Part shown: piece by piece, positions 37,737 to 45,742 of the stretch
How the letters are laid out: each line of letters opens with the position of its first letter
Position numbering within the stretch: the stretch's first letter is position 1
NCBI GenBank assembly: GCA_016218815.1
Contig: JACRCX010000138.1
Span: forward strand, 1-50,506
Length of the DNA: 50,506 nt
Source of the DNA: Deltaproteobacteria bacterium
GTDB lineage: Bacteria; Myxococcota_A; Polyangia; DRWM01; JAAZOP01
Direction of reading: 5' to 3'
Made by a program: the position numbers and the translations under genes
Notes under the pieces: generated by a model
What the model was told of the DNA's origin: nothing
Seen by the model: the letters and a program-made list of their open reading frames with translations, nothing else
Database searches by the model: none

Positions 37737-38666
37737 CTACGGCGCCGCCTCCGGCCAGTCCTCGTCGCCGCCGCCCTCGGAGCCCCCGTTCGTCGGCTCC
37801 TCCACCCCGAGCGCCTTGCCGAAGCGCGCGACCAGCTCCGCCGCGAGCCTCGACAAGGGGGAGAACTGATCCTCGGCCACCGGCAGGACCACGCGCACGA
37901 CGAGGTCGAGCAGTCCGCGACGGGCCAGAATATCGACCGCTTCCACCGCCAGGCTCTCGCGGCTCACGGCGTCCGAACCTCCCGTGTCCAGCAACGCTTG
38001 CGCCGCCAGCCTCTCCCACAGACACGCCGGATCGTCCGGCGCCGACGCACAAACCCCTCCCGCCCGTCCCGCCGCCACAATCAAGTCGTCGTCCGGATCG
38101 AGCGTCGCGACGGCTTCGTCCAACCCCGCCCCATGCGCCAACTCGGCCAGCGGGAACAGCCGCGAGATCGCCAGGATGACACGCGCCAGCCGCGCGTCGT
38201 CGTCGACCCGTCGCGCGGCGCCCTGGCCCTCCACGGCCAGCAGCGGCTCGACCTCCCACTCGAGATCCTCCCCGCCCACGTACCCGGCCGCCGCCGCGAC
38301 GAGCGCCGCGTCGGCCTCGAGCGCGCAGTCCGTGGCGATCGCGTCGGGCTCCGGCACGTCCTCCGCGCCCGGCAGTACCAGCAGCTCGGGCAGAAGCAAC
38401 GTCCGCACGACCCACAACGCCGTCCCGGTTTCCGGCACGAGCCGCTCCGCCCGCTCGTCACCCCCCTGCGCCCGGATACAGAGCTGGTCGTACGAGGCCG
38501 CCACCGCCGGCAGGTCCGAGAGGTTCCACGCCTCCTGCACGATCCACTCGACGTATCCGGTGTCCACGGGCGGCGGCGGCGGCGTGCGCGGCGCCCGCGG
38601 CGCGCACCCGATCGCCAGCAGGACGCACCCGCAAGTCGCGACCCTGCCGAACGTGTCCCTCACCAC
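37737..38666 (-). CDS. Predicted lipoprotein of unknown function
   Basis: 309 residues. The signal CGCVLLAIGC ends at Cys21, followed by a Pro-rich spacer (APRTPPPPPVD). The rest is predicted mostly helical and acidic, rich in Ala/Leu/Asp/Glu, ending in an acidic Gly tail (GGSEGGGDEDW). I recognise no family. Starts at one of two adjacent GTG codons (38666 or 38663), with GAGAGGACGCG upstream. Downstream of the M16 peptidase genes on the same strand, but separated from them by 100 bases of repeat DNA. Possibly a periplasmic helical-repeat protein. Confidence 0.7.
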   Translation of the reverse strand: MVRDTFGRVATCGCVLLAIGCAPRAPRTPPPPPVDTGYVEWIVQEAWNLSDLPAVAASYDQLCIRAQGGDERAERLVPETGTALWVVRTLLLPELLVLPGAEDVPEPDAIATDCALEADAALVAAAAGYVGGEDLEWEVEPLLAVEGQGAARRVDDDARLARVILAISRLFPLAELAHGAGLDEAVATLDPDDDLIVAAGRAGGVCASAPDDPACLWERLAAQALLDTGGSDAVSRESLAVEAVDILARRGLLDLVVRVVLPVAEDQFSPLSRLAAELVARFGKALGVEEPTNGGSEGGGDEDWPEAAP

Positions 38667-38681
38667 CGCGTCCTCTCACCC

Positions 38682-38700
38682 CCTGCGTCTCTGCGAGAGC
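38682..38700. repeat. CTGCGTCTCTGCG-type repeat
   Basis: CCTGCGTCTCTGCGAGAGC, the third copy of this word family (others at 17119 and 25264). It sits directly beside a CCAACAAT-type block (38710), the same pairing of families as in the giant ORF at 25203-25299. Confidence 0.75.
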
Positions 38701-38709
38701 CTTCCCTGC

Positions 38710-38768
38710 CCGGACCGACAACTTGTCCCGGACGTTCAACCAACAATTCGACCCGTTCAACCAACCTC
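38710..38768. repeat. CCAACAATTCGACC-type repeat abutting a peptidase stop codon
   Basis: CCGGACCGACAACTTG, CGGACGTTCAACCAAC, AATTCGACCCGTTC and AACCAACCTCAC. The TGA stop of the M16 gene (38769-38767) lies at its edge. It fills the gap between that gene and the lipoprotein downstream. Confidence 0.8.
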
Positions 38769-40056
38769 ACAATTCGTCGTCGTCGAACGCCTTCACCTCG
38801 ATCGTCGCGCCGTCCCCCAGCACGTCGCGCACGGCGTCCTGCGCCTTGTCCACCGTGCACAGGAGCGCCACGACGAAGTCGTCCGGCTGCACCACGGCGG
38901 ACGTCGCCGCGTGCGCCCGCTCCAGCGTCACCGCCTCCACTCGCTGCCGCAGCGACGGATAGTAGTCCGCCGGGAACCCCAACGTCTCCGTCTCGATCTT
39001 CCGCTCCACGCGATCCGCCGGGGTGTCGATGAGGAAGACCGATGATCCCACAAGGTACCCGCGCGCGAAGGCCAGCTCGTCGCCGGTGATCCCCTCCTTG
39101 CCGAGTGCGCGCAGCATGTCCAGCTCGAGCGCCAGGCACGGGCCGAGGTCCTTGATCGCGGGGAAGGTCCACAGGTACCATCCGTCGTCGGTGCGGCTGC
39201 GCGACAGCCGCGAGTAGGCGCCGTAGCTCCACCCCCGCTTGACGCGCACCTCCTGCATCATCCGCGCGGAGAAGGTGCCGCCGAACGCCACCGACGAAAC
39301 CAGCATCGCGTCGTGGTGCTCGCGCCCCGGCTTGGGCCCCAGATGACCCAGGTACATCTGCCCCTGCGTGCGCTCCGGCTTGTCGACCAGGATCGCGCGG
39401 CGCCCCCGCGGCGGGACGGGCTCCCCCCCCGGGCGGACCACCGCCGCCTTCGCCGGCAGCGACTCGAGCGGCCCCAGCAGCAGCCGCCGGGCCTCTGCCT
39501 CGTCGATGTCGCCGGCGAGGCCCAGCACGAGCGTGTCCTGCGCGCACAGCGCCCGGTGCAGGCCCACGCAGTCGTCGCGCTCGATCCGTCCCAGCGAGGC
39601 CACGGTCCCCGAGGCCGGGCGGCCGAGGTGTCCGTCGCCGAACAGCGCGCGGCGGAACGCGCGCCCCGCCAGCTCCTGGTCGTCGTCGCGCCGCGAGACT
39701 GCCTCGGCCAGCAGCAGCCGCTTGGCCTGCGCGAAGTCCTCTTCGCGCATCGCCGGCTCGAGGACCAGCCCCAGCAGCAGCTTGGACAGCGGCTCGAGGC
39801 TCTCGCGGATCACGCGCGCTCGCAGGGAGACGCGGTGCAGGCCTGCGCCCAGCTCCAGGTGCGCACCCAGCCGCTCGACCTCCGCGTCGACCTGCGGCCT
39901 CGTCCATCGCGCCGTGCCGCAGCGCATGAGACGCATCGTGAGCTGCGCCAGGCCCTCGCGACCGGTGGGATCGATCTCCGCGCCGATGTCGAACGAGACG
40001 ATGATGTCGACGAAACCGAGCCCCGCGGCGGGTTCGTGGAGGAATCGGATGGTCAT
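38767..40056 (-). CDS. M16-family peptidase homologue, non-catalytic partner
   Basis: 429 residues with the insulinase/mitochondrial-processing-peptidase fold. The zinc motif HxxEH is missing: the corresponding region reads GREGLAQLTMRLMRCG. The C-terminal half keeps the Arg/Tyr substrate-binding element (VKRGWSYGAYSRL) typical of the partner chain in two-chain M16 enzymes. It starts within the end of the catalytic gene (ATG 40056, stop of the other at 40053, ATGA overlap), so the two are made together and probably form a heterodimer with the zinc site in one chain and the Arg/Tyr pair in the other. No signal peptide is visible. Ends in an acidic tail FDDDEL. Confidence 0.9.
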   Translation of the reverse strand: MTIRFLHEPAAGLGFVDIIVSFDIGAEIDPTGREGLAQLTMRLMRCGTARWTRPQVDAEVERLGAHLELGAGLHRVSLRARVIRESLEPLSKLLLGLVLEPAMREEDFAQAKRLLLAEAVSRRDDDQELAGRAFRRALFGDGHLGRPASGTVASLGRIERDDCVGLHRALCAQDTLVLGLAGDIDEAEARRLLLGPLESLPAKAAVVRPGGEPVPPRGRRAILVDKPERTQGQMYLGHLGPKPGREHHDAMLVSSVAFGGTFSARMMQEVRVKRGWSYGAYSRLSRSRTDDGWYLWTFPAIKDLGPCLALELDMLRALGKEGITGDELAFARGYLVGSSVFLIDTPADRVERKIETETLGFPADYYPSLRQRVEAVTLERAHAATSAVVQPDDFVVALLCTVDKAQDAVRDVLGDGATIEVKAFDDDEL

Positions 40057-41327
40057 GATGTCGCCTCCGCCGCATCGACCAGCAGGACATTGCGCGTCCG
40101 CGGCACGAGGTACTTGCGCGCCGCGGCGCTCACGGCCTCGGCGCTCACCGCGAGCAGGTCTCGCTGCCGCCGGTCGATCGCGCCCGCGTCGCCCGCCGTC
40201 ACGTGGAAGAATCCGATGCGCTCCGCCCTCGCCGCCGCCGTCTCCAGCGCCGAACGGAAGGCCAGCAGCACCTGGTTTCGCGCCGTCTCCAGCTCCTCCG
40301 GCCGGGGCGGCGCCGCGGCCACCGCCCGGATCTCGTCGTCGACGGCCGCCAACGCCTCCTCGTGCGTCTTTCCCTCGCGCAGGTCCGCCCAGATCTCCAG
40401 CAGGGACGGGTCGCGGAACGACCCGGGCCCGCCCGAGACATCCGCCGCGAGCTCCCCCTCGTGGACCAGGCGTCGCTGGAGCCGCCCCGAGCGGCCGCCG
40501 AGCAGCACCTGGGAGAGCACCGTGAGCGCGGCGTGGTCGGGATGCGCGAGGTCCGGCGACCGCCAGGCCACGCACGTCTTGGGCGTCGGCGTCGGCCAGG
40601 ACATCCGCTGCCGCCGCTCGCCGTCCTGCTCCGGCTCCGCGGTCAGCTCGTCCGCCGGGATCGGCTGCGACGCCATGGACCCGTGCGTCCGCCGCACGAC
40701 CTCCAGCGCCTCGCGCGCCTCGACCGGCCCCGCCACGACCACGCAGCAGTTGTTCGGCGCGTAGTACGTCCGGTAGAAGGCGCGGCAGTCCTCGACCGTG
40801 AATCCGAGGATGTCGTCCATCCAGCCGATCGTCGGGTGGTGGTAGGGGTGCACCCGGAACGCGTCCTTCCACAGCAGCTCGTTCGCCGTCCCCTCCACGC
40901 TGTTGTCGACCCGGAACCGCCGCTCGTTGGCCACCACGTCCTTCTCGCGCGCGACCTGCTCCTCCCCGAGCACCAGGCGCGCCATCCGCTCCGCCTCCAG
41001 CTCGGCCATCATCCCCAGGTGCTCCGGCAGGAACGTCTCGTGGTAGTAGGTCCAGTCGAGCCACGTGGCGGCGTTCATCGAGGCGCCCACGGCCTCGATC
41101 TTGCGGTCGAATTCGCCGCGCCGGAGGTGTTCCGTCTCCCCGAACATGAGGTGCTCGAAGAGGTGCGCCAGCCCCGTCTTGCCCTCGTGCTCGTTGCGCG
41201 ACCCGACCTTGAACCAGTGGTGCAGCGCGCTGACGGGCGAGGTCGGATCCGCGAGGATCAGCACCTCCAGTCCGTTCTCCAGGGTTTCCTGCAGGATCTC
41301 ATGTCGTCCGAGCGGGATACGTCGCAT
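40053..41327 (-). CDS. M16-family zinc metallopeptidase, catalytic subunit
   Basis: 424 residues. The inverted zinc motif HLFEH (GLAHLFEHLMFGE, about 53-65) is followed about 75 residues later by the third ligand Glu (EKDVVANERR), with the typical YHETFLPEHL and YYAPNNCCVVVAG segments. Such peptidases degrade short peptides or process precursors; the cytoplasmic form seems likely because no signal is visible. It is followed by its inactive partner with overlapping codons. ATG 41327 has no Shine-Dalgarno, but TTGACA stands 31 bases upstream, so the message may be leaderless. Confidence 0.93.
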   Translation of the reverse strand: MRRIPLGRHEILQETLENGLEVLILADPTSPVSALHHWFKVGSRNEHEGKTGLAHLFEHLMFGETEHLRRGEFDRKIEAVGASMNAATWLDWTYYHETFLPEHLGMMAELEAERMARLVLGEEQVAREKDVVANERRFRVDNSVEGTANELLWKDAFRVHPYHHPTIGWMDDILGFTVEDCRAFYRTYYAPNNCCVVVAGPVEAREALEVVRRTHGSMASQPIPADELTAEPEQDGERRQRMSWPTPTPKTCVAWRSPDLAHPDHAALTVLSQVLLGGRSGRLQRRLVHEGELAADVSGGPGSFRDPSLLEIWADLREGKTHEEALAAVDDEIRAVAAAPPRPEELETARNQVLLAFRSALETAAARAERIGFFHVTAGDAGAIDRRQRDLLAVSAEAVSAAARKYLVPRTRNVLLVDAAEATS

Positions 41328-41335
41328 GGGTCTGG

Positions 41336-41364
41336 AGTCTGGGCACTCGGGGGGGTGGTGTCAA
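41336..41364 (-). promoter_or_regulatory. Candidate promoter of the M16 operon
   Basis: On the minus strand a perfect TTGACA (41364-41359), 17 bases, CAGACT (41341-41336), then 8 bases to ATG 41327. The -35 begins one base after the stop of the upstream Cys-rich gene. The -10 is poor (three of six). Confidence 0.4.
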
Positions 41365-41365
41365 A

Positions 41366-42343
41366 CTACTCTGGCACCTGGCAGGAGAACGTGCAGTCGA
41401 ACAACCCCGGCGACGCCTGGCACTCCGTCCCGCCCGAGCACGCCCGCCCGCAACCCGCGCAGCCCCAGTCGTCGACCCGCTCGCACCCTCCCGAGCAGCA
41501 GCGGTGCGGCGGCATCATCGGGCTCATCTGGCACAGCGGGTACGTCACCGTCCCCGACGCGCACTGCGGCTCGTCGTGGCACATGCACTGGCCCTCGACG
41601 CAGCCGGTCGCGCGGTCGCCGTCGCACTTCGTGTCGCAGTGGCCGCAGTGGTCCATGTCCGACGACAGGTCGGCGCACGTGCCCCGCTCCTGGTCGCAGC
41701 AGGCCTGCCCGACCGGGCAGACCGTCGGACCGCACGAGCACTGCCCGGCGTTGCACGGCAGGCCCCCGCAGGACGCCCCGCACTCCCCGCAGTTCTCCGG
41801 GTCGTTCATCAGGTCCGCGCAACCCGCGGAGCAGCACTCCTCTCCGGGATTGCACATGTCCGCGCCCAGGCCCGTGTCGCACATGCAGGCGCCGCCGAGG
41901 CAGCGCAGCGGCGCGTCGCAAGAATGCCTGCAGTCCCCGCAGTACTGGTCGTTCGACATCGGGTCGACGCAGTCCCCCCCGCAGCAGATCTGCCGCGAGT
42001 CGCACTCGGGAAAACACTCCGGCGTGAAGCAGACCCCGCTCTGGCACTCCTCGTCCAGCGCGCACTCGTTGTCGCACTCCCCGCAGTTGAACAGGTCGTC
42101 GTGCAGGTCGACGCACCCGACCGTCGGGCAGCAGGTGAGGTAGGCGTCCCCGCACTCCCCCCCCGGCCCGCAGATCGAATCGCCCCCGCTGTCGTGTACC
42201 TCGCGCGGCACGTCCCGCACCCCCGTGTCGTCCGCCGCCGGCGAACAGGCCGCCAGGAGGAACGGGAGGGCGGAGAAGAGAAGTCGGCCCGCCTTCGCCA
42301 AGGCTACGGCGGGCAAGTCGGCGGTCGGGAGCGTGCGACGCAT
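41366..42343 (-). CDS. Cys-rich repeat lipoprotein
   Basis: 325 residues. The signal ends LLAAC near residue 33, then nearly 50 cysteines are arranged in repeats of the type NCGECGxxC (for example FNCGECDNECALDEECQ, QYCGDCRHSCDAPLRC, ENCGECGASCGG, DHCGHCDTKCDGD). This architecture is common in secreted Myxococcota proteins; the repeats probably fold as small disulfide-bonded units on the cell surface. TAGGAGGA precedes ATG 42343, so the start is well supported. Residues about 8-20 of the signal peptide (ADLPAVALAKAG) are encoded by a GCCTTCGCCAAGGCTACGGC-type repeat, which lengthens the n-region between MRRTLP and the hydrophobic core. Confidence 0.85.
   Translation of the reverse strand: MRRTLPTADLPAVALAKAGRLLFSALPFLLAACSPAADDTGVRDVPREVHDSGGDSICGPGGECGDAYLTCCPTVGCVDLHDDLFNCGECDNECALDEECQSGVCFTPECFPECDSRQICCGGDCVDPMSNDQYCGDCRHSCDAPLRCLGGACMCDTGLGADMCNPGEECCSAGCADLMNDPENCGECGASCGGLPCNAGQCSCGPTVCPVGQACCDQERGTCADLSSDMDHCGHCDTKCDGDRATGCVEGQCMCHDEPQCASGTVTYPLCQMSPMMPPHRCCSGGCERVDDWGCAGCGRACSGGTECQASPGLFDCTFSCQVPE
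42285..42323. repeat. GCCTTCGCCAAGGCTACGGC-type repeat inside a signal-peptide region
   Basis: CCGCCTTCGCCAAGGCTACG followed by GCGGGCAAGTCGGCGG. The repeat lies 20-60 bases after the start codon of the Cys-rich lipoprotein and is read in frame. From memory the same word is dispersed in genomes of other phyla; not verified. Confidence 0.75.
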
Positions 42344-42457
42344 GGCGGCGTTCCTCCTACGGGCCGTAGTCTACATCGCCGCCGCCACATCCTCCAGGGC
42401 CCCCCCGTCGCTTTCGCCTTCCCCCCCTCTCCCGCCGACCTCGCCACCTCTCCTTCT

Positions 42458-42475
42458 CCGGTTCCGGAGAACCGG
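42458..42475 (-). terminator. Hairpin downstream of the nucleoside kinase gene
   Basis: Perfect 7-base-pair stem CCGGTTC / GAACCGG with a CGGA loop, 32-49 bases after the stop codon of the minus-strand kinase gene. It has no U-run, so it is at best a weak intrinsic terminator. Confidence 0.4.
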
Positions 42476-42506
42476 CCGCATCGTCACGAAGGAGGGGATC
42501 GGTGGT

Positions 42507-44171
42507 TCAGTACTGGAAAATGGATCCCCCGATGAACTCGCGCAGGATCGAGTTCTGCGGCACGCGGTCCGGGAATACCGGCACGAACAGCTCCAGGAAC
42601 TTGAGCAGCCGGTACGCCTCGGCGAACGACGGATGATCCGTCGGCACCTCCAGCAGGAACCGCTGGGCGTAGACCTTGAGCACCGCCGTCTCGTACACCA
42701 GCGCGGTGTTCATCATCGCGTCCGCCGACTCCTGGAACGGGAAGATGTGCTTCTCCTCCCCCCGCCGCACGTTCGGCCACGTCGCGATCGTCGTCGCCGC
42801 CGTGTGCCCGCGGTAGATGCGGTCGCGCACGAGCCGCCGCAGCAGCCGCGCGTCCGCCGTCGACAGCCGGTTCTGGTCGTCCAGCGAGAGCTGCGTCAGC
42901 GCGCTGACGTAGATGCGGAACTTCGCCTCTGCCGGCACCGCCGCCGACAGCCGCTCGTTCAGCCCGTGGATTCCCTCCACGATCAGCACGTCGCAGTCGG
43001 CCAGCTTCATCGCCCGCCACTTCTCGGGATCCACCCGCCGCCCCGAGATGAAGTCGTAGCGCGGCGTCCGCACCTCCTCGCCCGCCAGCAGCCGCCGCAG
43101 GTGCTCGTTGAACAGCTCCAGGTCGACCGCCTCCAGCGCCTCGAAGTCGGGCTTCCCGTCCTCCCCCAGCGGCGTGCGCTCGCGATCGATGTAGTAGTCG
43201 TCCACCGACAACGCCACGGGGTGCAACCCGGCCACCTGGAGCTGCACCGCCAGCCGCTTGGTGAATGTCGTCTTGCCCGAGGACGACGGCCCGGCGACCA
43301 GGATCAGCCGCGTACGGCCGCCGCAGCCGGCGATCCGGTCCGCGATCGTGGCGATCTTCTTCTCGTGGAACCCCTCGGCCACCGAGATCAGGTGCCGGTA
43401 TTCGTTCGTCGTGCACACCCGGTTGAGGTCGCCGACGTTGGCCACCCCCAGCACCCGGTTCCACGCCTTCGTCTCCTGGTAGATGCCCAGGAGGCCCTTC
43501 ATCAGCGGCGGCGGCTGCGCGATGTCCGCCGCCGACGGTCCCCCCGCCGCGAACCCCAGCACGAAACCCTGCGCGTACGGGTGCAGCGCGAACGGCGGCA
43601 GGTACGCCGCACTCGGCACCACCGGCCCGTGCCGGATGTCCAAATACCCGCCTGCGTTCACCACCCGCACCGACTCGTGCCACCACGTCCGCAAGAGCGC
43701 CATGCGGTCGTGCCGGCCCTCCTTCGCGAACCGCTCCACCGCCTCGTCCGTGTTCAGCCGCTGCACCTCGAAGCGCAAGTCCTCCGCCCGCAGCCGCTCC
43801 ATCTGCTCCCGCGCCCGCGCCACCAGCTCCGGCACCGCCTCGTCCGTCCCCACCACGTCGAAGTAGTACCAGGGCCCCAGCGTCTGGCCCGAAACCACGC
43901 GCGCCTGCGGGGCGATCCGCCGGAACGCCTCGTAGAGCAGCAGGCACGTGGACCGGCGCACGATCCGCAGCCCTTCCGGATCGTCCCGCGTGACGACCTG
44001 CACCACCGCACCGTCGATGAGCGGGCGCTCCAGCGACACCAGCCGCTGGTTCAGCAGCGCAGCGACCGGCATGCCCCGCGGATGCGACCGCCGGCCGGTC
44101 AGCTCGGTGATCTTCGCCCCCGCGGGAAGCTGCACGCGATGCCCTTCGAAATCCACCGTGATCGATGCCAA
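42507..44171 (-). CDS. TGS-domain nucleoside (uridine) kinase
   Basis: 554 residues. The N-terminal TGS-like domain (1-65; ITVDFEGHRVQLPAGAKITEL) is followed by a region resembling the threonyl-tRNA synthetase second additional domain (about 70-230), then a phosphoribulokinase/uridine kinase domain. That domain has Walker A GPSSSGKTTF near 290, VDDYYIDRERTPLGEDGKPDF, and the lid segment RLVRDRIYRGHTAATTIATW. It probably phosphorylates uridine or a related nucleoside; the tRNA-synthetase-like front end suggests nucleotide or RNA-linked control, unproven. The start is TTG 44171 with GAGGAGAGG upstream; no ATG fits the TGS domain better. Confidence 0.88.
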   Translation of the reverse strand: MASITVDFEGHRVQLPAGAKITELTGRRSHPRGMPVAALLNQRLVSLERPLIDGAVVQVVTRDDPEGLRIVRRSTCLLLYEAFRRIAPQARVVSGQTLGPWYYFDVVGTDEAVPELVARAREQMERLRAEDLRFEVQRLNTDEAVERFAKEGRHDRMALLRTWWHESVRVVNAGGYLDIRHGPVVPSAAYLPPFALHPYAQGFVLGFAAGGPSAADIAQPPPLMKGLLGIYQETKAWNRVLGVANVGDLNRVCTTNEYRHLISVAEGFHEKKIATIADRIAGCGGRTRLILVAGPSSSGKTTFTKRLAVQLQVAGLHPVALSVDDYYIDRERTPLGEDGKPDFEALEAVDLELFNEHLRRLLAGEEVRTPRYDFISGRRVDPEKWRAMKLADCDVLIVEGIHGLNERLSAAVPAEAKFRIYVSALTQLSLDDQNRLSTADARLLRRLVRDRIYRGHTAATTIATWPNVRRGEEKHIFPFQESADAMMNTALVYETAVLKVYAQRFLLEVPTDHPSFAEAYRLLKFLELFVPVFPDRVPQNSILREFIGGSIFQY

Positions 44172-44324
44172 CGGCCTCTCCTCTTCCCCCCCGCACGAGG
44201 CATGTTATCGTATGGGCGGTGCGCGCCGAGGGCGGCGCCGGCCTCTGCAAGTCCTGCGGCCACGCTCCGCCAGCGCATCGTCATGGCGGCGATCCCACGC
44301 CGTTTCCGCTCTCCCCGCCCGAAC

Positions 44325-45740
44325 CTACGACCCACCAGCGACATCCGGCAGCGTGCAGTCCCAGAGGTCGTCGGTCACGCCCATGGGCCCGACCTCCTCG
44401 TAGAACAGAACGTGATACTCGTCGCCGTTTGCGTAGATCGACGGCCAGAACTGGAAGCCCGGCCAGTCCTCGATCTGGAGCTCGGTCATGGTCGGCAAGT
44501 ACAACGCGTACATGTTCTGCTGCCGATCCGCCTCGCGGTACGGGTCCGGGTCGTCGCGCTGATCCTCCCACGCGAGCCAGTCGCCACGGCCCGCGAGCAT
44601 CGGACCGTGCATGCCCGGCGAGACCACCAGCGGGTGCTCGGTCTCCGTCCGCCGATCCCAGCCCCAGATCTGCGTTCCGCAGGGGATGAACCAGTGGCAC
44701 TCGGGGGCGGCGCGGGAGTCCATCCACGCGATCCAGTTCGGGGTGATCACGGCGCCCCAGCGCCCGTCGCATTGTGCTTCGGGCATGTCCACGCACAGGT
44801 AGTCTGCCACGACGCGCCGCCCCCCGGTTTCCAGGTCCACCAGCGTGAACTTCGTCTGGTCCAGTAGCGCGATCCCATCCAGGAGGCCGACACCGATGAC
44901 CCCGCCCTCCCGCGGGACGAGGTCGACCTTCTCCCCGGTGTCGATGTTCAGCGCGTAGGCGATGACCATGCCCCATTCCTCGCTGGAATCCCGCCAGACC
45001 ACCCATGGGTAGTCCAGCGTGACGAAGTCCATCGTCGTCTCGGAAGGAACTCCCTGGTTGGTCGCCAGCGACCGGACCCCGCCCGTCGCCAGGTCGAGAA
45101 GGCGGAGTTCGTCGTGGGCAAGTCGTGAGGTGCCGCCTTCGATCCATGTGAACCACGCTCTCACGTACGCGGTCAGCATTCCGTCGATCGACGCGTCGCT
45201 GGCGAACTTGGTGCCCGCCGACTCCAGGTCCGACACGTCATCGAGAACCAGCGCGCCGAGTGTCGCCCAATCGAACAGCGTAAGGACCGTCGGCCGCCAG
45301 GGGTCTTCGCTGTCGGAGCCCGCATGGAGAACCCACGACCCTTGGCCGGCTGCCGGGGGGACGGTCCGGCCGAGCGGCTTGGGCACCTTGCGGCAGCCGA
45401 CTCCGGGAGAGGCCCCGTCCCGCGTCTCGATCGTCACCTCACCGTCGGCGCCGTCTCCATCGTCGCCCTCCGGGTCCGCATCCGAACTGCCCTCGTCGGG
45501 CCAGACGGTGTCCGCGTCCGCATCACCGTCTCCGCACGAGGTGCTGCACCCGCACCTGCCGCCTGTGCAACTTCCGTAGCACCGGCCGGCCGCCCGGCAT
45601 TCCTGGTCGCACGCCGCGAAGGTGCAGCCCGTTTCCGCCTCCGCGTCCGTTCCCGAGTCGCCTCCCCCGCAACGACAGGCGGCAAGGAGGAGCGGCAGGA
45701 GGAGCGCCGCGTCCCGGAGCCTGTTGGGTTCCATCGCCAT
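44325..45740 (-). CDS. Lipoprotein with Cys-rich head and propeller-like body
   Basis: 471 residues. The signal ends LLLAAC near residue 20, followed by a Cys-rich segment (TFAACDQECRAAGRCYGSC) and an acidic spacer (DADPEGDDGDGADGE). The body has repeated strand pairs of TolB/propeller style, such as ELRLLDLATGGVRSLA, AYALNIDTGEKVDLV, TLVDLETGGRRVVADYLC and GWDRRTETEHPLVV, with W-D/W-x-D turns (WVVWRDSSEE, IAWMDSRAA, WLAWEDQRDD). It probably binds something at the surface; no enzyme motif seen. GAGAGG lies 8 bases before ATG 45740, only 2 bases after the stop of the giant TSP3/Kelch gene, so the two are coupled and likely act together. Confidence 0.8.
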   Translation of the reverse strand: MAMEPNRLRDAALLLPLLLAACRCGGGDSGTDAEAETGCTFAACDQECRAAGRCYGSCTGGRCGCSTSCGDGDADADTVWPDEGSSDADPEGDDGDGADGEVTIETRDGASPGVGCRKVPKPLGRTVPPAAGQGSWVLHAGSDSEDPWRPTVLTLFDWATLGALVLDDVSDLESAGTKFASDASIDGMLTAYVRAWFTWIEGGTSRLAHDELRLLDLATGGVRSLATNQGVPSETTMDFVTLDYPWVVWRDSSEEWGMVIAYALNIDTGEKVDLVPREGGVIGVGLLDGIALLDQTKFTLVDLETGGRRVVADYLCVDMPEAQCDGRWGAVITPNWIAWMDSRAAPECHWFIPCGTQIWGWDRRTETEHPLVVSPGMHGPMLAGRGDWLAWEDQRDDPDPYREADRQQNMYALYLPTMTELQIEDWPGFQFWPSIYANGDEYHVLFYEEVGPMGVTDDLWDCTLPDVAGGS

Positions 45741-45742
45741 CC

